Program-made: the position numbers and the translations under genes | DNA from: Xanthomonas nasturtii | GTDB taxonomy: Bacteria > Pseudomonadota > Gammaproteobacteria > Xanthomonadales > Xanthomonadaceae | Length of the DNA: 32,096 nt | Assembly (NCBI RefSeq): GCF_001660815.1 | Contig: NZ_LYMI01000043.1 | Span: 1-32,096, forward strand | Direction of reading: 5' to 3' | Part shown: positions 17,401-28,377 of the stretch, piece after piece | Layout of the letters: every line of letters begins with the position of its first letter | How positions within the stretch are numbered: the stretch's first letter is position 1 | The notes under the pieces: generated by a model | Seen by the model: the letters and a program-made list of their open reading frames with translations, nothing else | Told to the model about the DNA's origin: nothing | The model's database searches: none

Positions 17401-18018
17401 ATGAGTGATTGCGGGTGCCACCACGAGGCCAAGAACAAGGAGGAGCGGCGCATCCTCTGGATCGCCTTGGTGCTGAATGCAGCGATGGCCGTGATCGGCG
17501 GCATTGCCGGCTGGATTGCCCATTCCACCGGGCTGCTGGCCGACGCGCTGGACATGCTGTCTGACGCCACCGCCTATGCCATTGGCCTGGTCGCTATCGG
17601 GCGCACGGCGCGGTTCAAGGCCAACGCCGCGTGGGTCAGTGGCAGCGTGCTGCTGGTGCTGGGCGTAGGCGTGCTGGTCGAAGTCGGCCGCCGGGTGATG
17701 TACGGCGCCGAGCCGGTCAGCGGTTGGATGATAGGTACCGCTCTGGTCTCGCTGGCGGTGAATCTGAAAGTGCTCCGTATGCTCGCCCCATTGAAGTCCG
17801 GCGAAGTTCATCTGCGAGCGACCTGGCTGTTCACCCGAGCCGATGTGGTGGCCAACGTTGGGGTGATTCTGGCCGGCCTGTTGGTGTGGTGGCTGGCCAG
17901 CCCGTACCCGGATTTTGTGATCGGCGCCCTAATCGGCCTATACGTGATCAAGGAAGCCTTCGAAATCTTGGGCGACGCGCGCCGGGCTCGAGCCGACGCG
18001 CGCAACTTACCCCCGTGA
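17401..18018 (+). CDS. Short CDF-type cation transporter lacking the C-terminal domain
   Basis: A 205-aa membrane protein with six hydrophobic segments. It belongs to the cation diffusion facilitator family but ends right after the sixth segment, so the cytoplasmic dimerisation domain (about 90 residues in normal members) is missing. The N-terminus has CGCHH, a possible metal-binding tag. Segment 2 keeps Asp48 and Asp55 of the usual D-x-x-H-x-x-x-D site, but Asp51 replaces the His; segment 5 reads F-x-x-x-D (Phe144, Asp148) where His is common. The metal site is therefore unlike that of Zn/Cd exporters. It begins 24 bp after the permease gene and is probably co-transcribed under MerR control. 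An exporter for the metal sensed by the MerR protein is the likeliest role. Confidence 0.85.
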   Translation: MSDCGCHHEAKNKEERRILWIALVLNAAMAVIGGIAGWIAHSTGLLADALDMLSDATAYAIGLVAIGRTARFKANAAWVSGSVLLVLGVGVLVEVGRRVMYGAEPVSGWMIGTALVSLAVNLKVLRMLAPLKSGEVHLRATWLFTRADVVANVGVILAGLLVWWLASPYPDFVIGALIGLYVIKEAFEILGDARRARADARNLPP

Positions 18019-18368
18019 CAGCACTTGGCCGGCTAAGCAATGCCTACGCGGGCTACAGGTGGCACACCTGACGGTGGACCTCAACATGTCTCGCCAACCC
18101 TTGGGACTTGAGGGCAAGCTGCGTCACGCACCTTTGGAAACAGAGAGCGTCACTCGGCCTTGTCAGTACCGGCAAATACCACGTCCGCAGCTGCCCAATA
18201 TCGGCTGAGCCGGGGTCCGCTGGGCGATCGCATCTGTTAAAGCCTGGAAAGCACGCGTCAGCTACTGCTGGGGTGTCCGCGCTCAGTGCGTGGACGTTGA
18301 CGTATTGGAGTAATCAGGGGCTCAAACGAAATTGTCTAACGCTCAGAGCTTTGAGTACTATCCTACAA
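18019..18368. other. Intergenic stretch before the czc block
   Basis: About 350 bases between the short CDF gene and the CzcI-like gene. A frame is open through part of it, but codon use and composition do not look coding. The only structure I can support is the promoter-like element at 18332-18361. This stretch may mark the junction where the czc block joined the element, but no repeat or transposon end is visible. Confidence 0.4.
18332..18361 (+). promoter_or_regulatory. Possible czc promoter with internal dyad
   Basis: TTGTCT (18332-18337) and TACTAT (18356-18361) are 18 bp apart and match four of six bases each of the sigma-70 boxes. The spacer holds the near-palindrome CTCAGAGCTTTGAG (18342-18355). 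The ATG of the CzcI-like gene is only 7 bp after the -10 box, which would make its transcript leaderless or nearly so. The dyad differs from the MerR operator at 15345, so another regulator would be needed. This is a tentative reading. Confidence 0.35.
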
Positions 18369-18749
18369 ATGTCTATTGTCGCATCACGACTCCGCCGCTA
18401 CCTGCGCCTTCCGGCGCTGGTGTTGCTGCTGCTCGCGGTGCAGATAAACCCGATCTTCGCTGCCATAGGTGACACGCACGAAGCTGCGCGAGGCCTAGCT
18501 GAGCACCTGCACGATCGTGACGAGCAGGTTCTCACTCAGGATGCAGCTCATGACGAAGATGGTCAGGGCGGCGACTTCTTTCACGCTCTAATGCACGCCT
18601 CTCACTGCTGTGGCCATCTAAGTGCAATTCCATCTGCATTTGCATTAAGTCTTCCACTGGCAGTGGCGGCCAGCGCGCCTGAGTCCGGACAGTGGCAAGC
18701 ACGTTCGGTGCGCATTCGTTTCGATATCCGTCCTCCGATCGGTCTGTAA
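18369..18749 (+). CDS. Small secreted CzcI-like protein of the czc operon
   Basis: A 126-aa protein. ATG 18369 gives a basic N-terminus (RLRRYLRLP) and a hydrophobic core ending INPIFA-AIGD, so a Sec signal peptide is likely. The mature part is rich in His and Asp (EHLHDRDEQ, HDEDGQGGDFFHALMHASHCCGH) and could bind metal in the periplasm. A small His/Cys-containing exported protein just before czcC corresponds in place and style to CzcI of Cupriavidus, which modulates czc induction; I base the name on that. The frame is open to 18108 but the upstream part does not look coding. A promoter-like element lies immediately before the ATG. Confidence 0.7.
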   Translation: MSIVASRLRRYLRLPALVLLLLAVQINPIFAAIGDTHEAARGLAEHLHDRDEQVLTQDAAHDEDGQGGDFFHALMHASHCCGHLSAIPSAFALSLPLAVAASAPESGQWQARSVRIRFDIRPPIGL

Positions 18750-18803
18750 TGGTCTATCGCTCTTGCGGGCGATCACTGTTTTGACCTTTTCCGGAGAATT
18801 CCC

Positions 18804-20083
18804 ATGTGGTTGCGATTGGCGACACTGGTCGCCTGTGCCTTTGCGCCTGCGCTTTATGCGCAAGAGCAAGTGCCTAGTCAAACGTTAACTCTTCAACAGG
18901 CGATCGAACATGTCGCCCAGACCCATCCCGATCTTCGCTTGGTAGACGGCCAGCGTGCTGTGCTGCAGGCCAACTATGACTCGGCAAGCTTCAAGCCTGC
19001 CCTGACCATTGGTGCAATGGTCGAAAATGCCCTGGGATCTGGCGCCTATCGCGCATTCGACCAGGCAGAAGTCACCGTAACGCTCGCCGGCACGCTGGAA
19101 CGCGGTGGCAAGCTTGACGCGCGCAAAGCCTTGGCTCAAGCAAATATCGACAAGTTGGCGCCACAGCGCGAAGTAACGCGACTTGATCTATTGGCTGAGA
19201 CCGCACGCCGCTACTTGGCTGTCGCTGCGGCTATACGCCAACGCGAGATTGCCGAGCTGGACATCGAGCAGCGCCGCCGTACGGTCGACGCTGCCAAGCG
19301 CCGATTTGCGGCAGGTGCATCTCCTGAGTCGGTGGTGCTCACGGCACTAGCTGCATTGGCTGAGGCAGAGCTGGATCGCGATCGCGCTAATCAGGCTGAG
19401 AAGGCTGCGCGACAATCGCTTTCATCGCTCTGGAACAGCCTAAGCCCCGCCGCTGGTGCGGTGTCTGGCGATCCCATGGTGTTGCCCAACCTGGAGGACT
19501 TCGCTCTGTTGAGTGGCTTTCTGGCGCGTACGCCAGAGCTAGCACAGCTCGCCGGCGAAGGGCGCATTCGGGAGGCGCAGCTGCGCTTGGCCCGAAGTGA
19601 TGCCACACCTGACATCCAATGGCAGGTCGGTGGCCGGGCCTTTCGCAGTGGCAATGACGTCGGCATCTTGGCGGGCTTCACCATTCCACTAGGCGCGTCG
19701 CGTCGCGCACAGCCAGGTATACGTGCGGCGGAAGCAGAACTGGCACTAACAAACGTGGAGCGCGAGGCATTGCTGGTCGGAATGAACTCAGCTCTTGCTA
19801 CGGCTTATGGTGATTACAGCACTGCACAGCTGGAAGTGCAGCGACTGCAGAGCGATGTTTTGCCTCGACTGGCAAAGGCCGAGACTGCGGCCGACCGGGC
19901 CTGGCGCGCAGGAGCCATCAGCTACATGGAGTGGGCGTTGTTACAAGACCAGCGCATCCAAGCGCGGCGGCGTCAGCTCAACGCGGCGCTCTCGGCACAG
20001 GCTGCGCTCATCGAAATCCAGCGATTGCTGGGACAACCCATCGTTAAGGCGCAAGGCGCCTCGAATACGGATACCCCTTCGAA

Positions 20084-20087
<4 letters not shown>
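18804..20087 (+). CDS. czcC: Outer-membrane factor CzcC of a divalent-metal RND efflux system
   Basis: A 427-aa TolC-like outer-membrane channel protein. It has a signal peptide (cleavage near ALYA-QEQ), the opening TLTLQQAIEHVAQTHPDLR, and two outer-membrane efflux repeats (about residues 28-215 and 235-415) with long helical stretches, as in CzcC/CusC. It has no lipobox. A ribosome binding site (GGAG, eight bases before ATG) supports the start. The last codons overlap the czcB start in ATGA, which suggests translational coupling. Together with CzcB and CzcA it forms a cross-envelope pump for Zn, Co or Cd. Confidence 0.92.
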
Positions 20088-24221
<4,134 letters not shown>

Positions 24222-24307
24222 GTCAATCAGTATTGCCCCTGCCGTGAAGTCACGGCCGGGGCCATCGGCTGGGCCCAGCTTCAACTCTGGTCCATGGGAG
24301 AACTCAA

Positions 24308-25213
24308 ATGAGTGGAAACCACGATCACGGTGTTTCCGAGGTCAAATTCGAGAAGCCACTATGGTGGGCGCTCGTCCTGACGGCCACGTTTCTGGTCGCG
24401 GAAGTCATCGGCGGGCTGATCACTAATAGCCTCGCTTTGCTGTCCGATGCTGCGCACATGATGACCGACGTCATCGCGCTCGGTGTCTCCTTGTTCGCTG
24501 TTCGCATGGCCAAGCGGCCTGCAGATCTCAGCAATACTTATGGCTATGCTCGCATGGAGGCACTGGGGGCATTGATCAATGGGGGCCTGTTGTTCCTTGT
24601 GGCTTTCTACATCCTGTGGGAGGCAGTGGGCCGCTTTCGGCAGCCTCCAGAGGTTGCTTCAACTGGCATGTTTGTAGTGGCGGTACTTGGGCTGGTCGTC
24701 AATCTGATCTCGATGCGCCTATTGAAAGCAGGTAGTGGGGATTCGCTCAATGTTAGAGGTGCATACCTGGAAGTGTGGAGCGACATGCTGGGCTCCATTG
24801 GCGTGATCGTGGGCGCAGTCATTATCCGATTCACGGGCTGGACGCTAATCGATCCCATCATTGCTGTCGCGATTGGCCTGTGGGTGCTCCCGCGCACGTG
24901 GACCTTGCTGAAAGCAGCCTCACATGTATTGATGCAGGGTGCTCCATCTGGAGTTGCAGTCGAAGACGTGCGCGCTGCACTGATACGCAATCGCAACGTA
25001 AGCGAGGTGCATGACCTGCACGTATGGTCACTGTCCAGCAAACGTCCGGTCTTGACCGCGCATGTAGTGTTGCAGAAAGAGAGCGCTCCTTTAGATGAGG
25101 TCCGGAGCGAACTCAGCGCGACTGTGGATGAGCTATTTGGGATCGAGGAGATCACCCTACAGATTGAACAAGTGTCATGCGCTGATGAGGGCAATGCGCA
25201 TGGGCATTCATGA
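24308..25213 (+). CDS. czcD: Cation diffusion facilitator CzcD
   Basis: A 301-aa Zn/Cd/Co exporter of the CDF family. His-rich ends (SGNHDHG and NAHGHS) fit a metal transporter. Six membrane segments are followed by a cytoplasmic C-terminal domain (about 205-290) with HDLHVWSLSSKRPVLTAHVVL. Segment 2 reads LLSDAAHMMTD with the canonical Asp47, His50 and Asp54. In segment 5 the usual H-x-x-x-D reads E-V-W-S-D, a Glu in place of His, which I think occurs in other CzcD proteins too. It is preceded by GGGAGAAC near the ATG. The following eptA gene starts inside it with a 14-bp overlap, which indicates an operon. Confidence 0.93.
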   Translation: MSGNHDHGVSEVKFEKPLWWALVLTATFLVAEVIGGLITNSLALLSDAAHMMTDVIALGVSLFAVRMAKRPADLSNTYGYARMEALGALINGGLLFLVAFYILWEAVGRFRQPPEVASTGMFVVAVLGLVVNLISMRLLKAGSGDSLNVRGAYLEVWSDMLGSIGVIVGAVIIRFTGWTLIDPIIAVAIGLWVLPRTWTLLKAASHVLMQGAPSGVAVEDVRAALIRNRNVSEVHDLHVWSLSSKRPVLTAHVVLQKESAPLDEVRSELSATVDELFGIEEITLQIEQVSCADEGNAHGHS

Positions 25214-26849
25214 GCGCGCTCGTGCGCTACTGAAGCGACCGCTTATCAGTCCCGAACTTTTAGTCTGGAGCGTCGCAGTCTATGCGGCGCTGATGCTGAA
25301 TCCCGCGTTTTGGCGGGCAGTCACTGCCTCAGAGGCCTTGAACGGTTTCACAGGCGCAACATCCCGAGTCTGTATTGCGCTCGTTATGGTGGCTCTGAAT
25401 GTCATTGTGGTACGACTTCTATGTACACGCTGGACAATCAAGCCAGTGCTGATCAGTTTTACTTTGATCACTGCAGTGCTGTCCTATTTCTCGCTCCAGT
25501 ATGGCGTGCACTTCGACGTAGGTATGGCGCGAAATATCCTGGCAACAGACGCATCCGAATCTAACCAACTATTGACCCGCAACCTAGTTATGGGTGTGGC
25601 GTGGTCTGCTAGCTTCCCTATCCTTGTGCTGCTCTTTGTTCAGGTGACCTGGAGACCGCCGCTCGCTTCGCTGCTGCGGGCATTGGGTACGGTCGCCATC
25701 GCATTGGTCGTGTTGGTGGGCGCGGCAATCGCCGGATTTAAGGATATCTCGCCGCTAATGCACAACAATCGGGAAATGCGACATCTAATTGCTCCCGAAA
25801 ACTTGCTGGTCTCATTTGTCCGTGTCGCTGCAAAGGATGGCTTGGGGCCATATCGGGGCCCTCGGACTGTGCTCGCGCCCGATGCGATCCTGACACCTGG
25901 ACACAGCACGTCTCAGCGGCCTCATGCCCTGATCATCGTTATAGGTGAGACAGTCAGGGCTCAAAACTGGGGCCTGAATGGGTATTCACGGCAGACGACC
26001 CCCAGGCTTGTGACAGAAGACGTTACAAACTTTCGTAATGTTCGGGCCTGTGGATCGAGTACAGCGGTCTCATTGCCGTGCATGTTCTCAGCGTTTGGCC
26101 GCAGCAATTACGATGAGCAGAAGATTGAACGATCAGAGTCGCTGCTTCACATCCTGGCGCGAGCTGGCGCCGATGTCAGTTGGCGAGACAACCAAGGCGG
26201 CTGCAAGGGCGTATGCGATGGCTTGCCGTTTGAGTCGTTCCGTGATCAGCAAGACCCCGCCTTGTGCAGTAGCGAAGGCTGCATGGATCAGATACTGCTT
26301 AAAGGCCTACAAGAACGTATCGCTAGCTCGCCCGGTGATGTTGTGATCGTGCTCCACCAATTAGGAAATCACGGGCCTAGCTACTACCAGCGGTATCCGC
26401 AGCGGCTCCGCAAGTTCACGCCGGATTGTCGAAGCCCGGACATAGGAGAATGTACCGTCGAGGAGGTCGTTAACGCTTACGACAATGCCATCCTGGCTAC
26501 TGACGAGATGGTAGCTGCTGCCATTGATCTACTGAAGGGCGTCACCACACACGACAGTGCGTTGATTTATCTATCAGATCACGGTGAATCTCTAGGCGAA
26601 CGCAATTTGTATCTGCATGGCCTGCCGTATGCGATCGCGCCTGATACCCAAATGAAAGTTCCGATGTTGACGTGGCTATCCGAAGGCATGGCCCGATGGC
26701 GCGGGTTGAATCGTCCTTGTCTTGAGCGGCGTGCTCGGGAACCTGCCTCGCACGATAATCTTTTTCATTCGGTTCTGGGTCTAATGCAAGTTGGATCAAA
26801 GGTCTACGACCCTCGCAAAGATGTGTTCGCAGGTTGTACAAAATCATGA
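25200..26849 (+). CDS. eptA: Lipid A phosphoethanolamine transferase (EptA/MCR type)
   Basis: An inner-membrane enzyme that transfers phosphoethanolamine from phosphatidylethanolamine to lipid A; family members lower polymyxin binding. ATG 25200 is preferred because GAGGG lies eight bases upstream; 25194 and 25185 are alternatives. The 549-aa product has five N-terminal membrane segments (to about residue 185) and a periplasmic sulfatase-like domain. Catalytic and zinc residues are all visible: Glu250 (GETVRAQNWG), Thr288 nucleophile (CGSSTAVSLPCMF), His391 (LGNHGPSYY), and Asp460-His461 (LSDHGESLGE). Multiple Cys in the periplasmic part fit the family's disulfides. It overlaps czcD, so metal-dependent expression with the pump is likely. 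Whether it belongs to a known mcr group needs a phylogeny. Confidence 0.94.
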   Translation: MGIHERARALLKRPLISPELLVWSVAVYAALMLNPAFWRAVTASEALNGFTGATSRVCIALVMVALNVIVVRLLCTRWTIKPVLISFTLITAVLSYFSLQYGVHFDVGMARNILATDASESNQLLTRNLVMGVAWSASFPILVLLFVQVTWRPPLASLLRALGTVAIALVVLVGAAIAGFKDISPLMHNNREMRHLIAPENLLVSFVRVAAKDGLGPYRGPRTVLAPDAILTPGHSTSQRPHALIIVIGETVRAQNWGLNGYSRQTTPRLVTEDVTNFRNVRACGSSTAVSLPCMFSAFGRSNYDEQKIERSESLLHILARAGADVSWRDNQGGCKGVCDGLPFESFRDQQDPALCSSEGCMDQILLKGLQERIASSPGDVVIVLHQLGNHGPSYYQRYPQRLRKFTPDCRSPDIGECTVEEVVNAYDNAILATDEMVAAAIDLLKGVTTHDSALIYLSDHGESLGERNLYLHGLPYAIAPDTQMKVPMLTWLSEGMARWRGLNRPCLERRAREPASHDNLFHSVLGLMQVGSKVYDPRKDVFAGCTKS

Positions 26850-26985
26850 AGAGGCCGTCAGGAACTGCCGAGGCACGAAGCATGGGGCTGCATTTTCATA
26901 TCCTGTCAGAGCTCCCGCGCTCTAGAGTGGATGCGTTGCGGCCTACCAGCCGCGTCTGTTGCACTGCCTTGGAGTCCTCGACACT

Positions 26986-27264
26986 ATGAACGAGATGAAC
27001 ATCGAACAAGTTCGTGCGGCGATGTTTACCGACCCCGGTGTGAAGGCGGTGGACGATCTACGCCTGGTCCCCGGGAAAGAACATGGCCGTGCGATCACGG
27101 CCACCATCACTGTCGCTGCGCCCTCGGTCGATCTGAATCTGGTGCACGCCGTGATTGCCAAGGTGCTTGCCGATCAATTCGACATTGATCAAGTCATGCT
27201 GTGCTTCAACGACCCGGGCCCGGTACCGCCGCCGCCCACCGGCGCGCCGTTAGAGAAGATGTGA
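26986..27264 (+). CDS. Stand-alone protein resembling a CDF C-terminal domain
   Basis: A 92-aa protein with no membrane segment. ATG 26986 follows GGAG at eleven bases; ATG 26995 is a weaker option. The pattern (IEQVRAAMFTDPGVKAVDDLRL, then ATITVAAPSVDLNLVHAVIAKVL, then FDIDQVMLCF) aligns by eye along its whole length with the C-terminal domain of the CzcD protein encoded at 24308-25213 (VEDVRAALIRNRNVSEVHDLHV onward). That domain is a ferredoxin-like metal-binding dimerisation module. No membrane part is fused to it. It might regulate or pair with a transporter, perhaps the CTD-less CDF at 17401, or act as a small metal chaperone; these are inferences. It faces the helicase gene convergently. 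Confidence 0.65.
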   Translation: MNEMNIEQVRAAMFTDPGVKAVDDLRLVPGKEHGRAITATITVAAPSVDLNLVHAVIAKVLADQFDIDQVMLCFNDPGPVPPPPTGAPLEKM

Positions 27265-27276
27265 TCGCTGCCCGTG

Positions 27277-27310
27277 GCTCTATGCGTCTGCGCTGGCAGG
27301 CGCATAGAGC
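27277..27310. terminator. Strong hairpin between convergent genes, overlapping the helicase stop
   Basis: A 15-bp stem with one G-T wobble: GCTCTATGCG-T-CTGC (27277-27291) pairs with GCAG-G-CGCATAGAGC (27296-27310) around a four-base loop. It lies between the stop of the CDF-domain-like gene and the last codons of the minus-strand helicase gene, whose TAG is at 27280-27282. No T run follows on either side. A bidirectional transcription end is the likeliest role. Confidence 0.55.
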
Positions 27311-28377
27311 TGATGACCCGGCAGCGCACACGCGCCGGCATACACGAATGCCACGCTCTGGCGTGCTCGGGTGAAGGCCACATAGTATTTCGGTGGCGCG
27401 GTGACGCGGGATGCATCGGCCGTGCGCAGGTACAGCGTCAATGGCCCGTTGGGGAAGATCAGTACACGCCCATAGGTCCGGCCCTTGCACTGGCCGAAGT
27501 TCACGGCCGGCAACCCATCACACGCTTGCCGCCGGTCGTACCGAAGCACGGTGGGAGCGAATTCCTGCATGTACGCAGCCACATGCTCGGGAGCGATGAG
27601 GTAGATGCCATCGTGCCCGGTGACCTCGCCATTGCCTGACTCGGTCCGTGGCATCTGCGGGTAGAGCGCGTCGGCCAAGTCGCAGAGCGTCTGGACACAG
27701 CGCAAGCTGATGAGGCGGTGATCGAGCTGGCATAATCCATCCGCTTCCCAAATCCGGAACAACGCTGCCAGGTTCGGCCCGCGATATTGACTATGCCTTT
27801 GCGCATAGTTGGTGGCATACGTCGCCTGCCGCGTATCACCTACCAACGTAATGGCGATATCGCTCTTCAACAGCCGCTCGACCAGATCCAGATCGTAGCC
27901 GGCCAGGTCCTGGACCTCGTCGATGTAGAGCTCGTCGTACATGGCCGCCAGGCGCGCCATCACTTGACCTTGGGTCAGTTCATCGCATCGCACAGCAAAG
28001 TCGGCCGCCCGATCGGAATACATCCGGTTGCCCGCCAGATAGTGTCGCGCGGCTTGGGTGCGTGGGGCCCGATTGTTGGTGAGACCTTCCACGAACAGGA
28101 TCGTCTCTACCCGAGGCTCGGCGCAAAGCGCAGCTTGGTACGGGCGGATGCACTCGCGCAGCAGAAAGCCATACCAGCTGTGCAAGGTGACATGCGCGGG
28201 GACTGCGCCGGCGTGAACCTCAAACGAGCGCCGGATCTCTTCAAGGTTCTCCAGCGTGTAGGTAACAATCGCGATGCGGCGCCCAGGCCGCTCCAAGGCC
28301 TGCCGAACCAGCAACGTGGTCTTGCCCGAGCCGGCCGCTGAGAGCAGGACCCGGTTAGGTGATGGCACGCTGGACAT
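27280..28377 (-). CDS. UvrD-like helicase of a Gabija-type pair (GajB-like)
   Basis: A 365-aa superfamily 1 helicase, much shorter than UvrD/Rep and shorter than described GajB proteins (near 490 aa). Motifs seen: Walker A SAAGSGKTT (13-21), HSWYGFLLRE, Walker B IDEVQDLAG (Asp153-Asp157), VGDTRQATY (179-187), the motif V equivalent GQCKGRTYGRVLIFP, and motif VI VAFTRARQSVAFVY (Arg337). The 2B insertion appears largely missing. It overlaps the preceding OLD-nuclease gene by 23 bp on the same strand, the gene order of Gabija. In that system the helicase-like subunit assembles with GajA and is needed for anti-phage defence. The pairing is certain; defence activity is inferred. Confidence 0.88.
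   Translation of the reverse strand: MSSVPSPNRVLLSAAGSGKTTLLVRQALERPGRRIAIVTYTLENLEEIRRSFEVHAGAVPAHVTLHSWYGFLLRECIRPYQAALCAEPRVETILFVEGLTNNRAPRTQAARHYLAGNRMYSDRAADFAVRCDELTQGQVMARLAAMYDELYIDEVQDLAGYDLDLVERLLKSDIAITLVGDTRQATYATNYAQRHSQYRGPNLAALFRIWEADGLCQLDHRLISLRCVQTLCDLADALYPQMPRTESGNGEVTGHDGIYLIAPEHVAAYMQEFAPTVLRYDRRQACDGLPAVNFGQCKGRTYGRVLIFPNGPLTLYLRTADASRVTAPPKYYVAFTRARQSVAFVYAGACALPGHQLYAPASADA

Noticed and set aside
27277..27310. The strong hairpin considered as the right end of a mobile element
   Set aside because: It is symmetrical around one point, overlaps the helicase stop codon and does not match the left terminal repeat; a shared transcription end of convergent genes explains it better.
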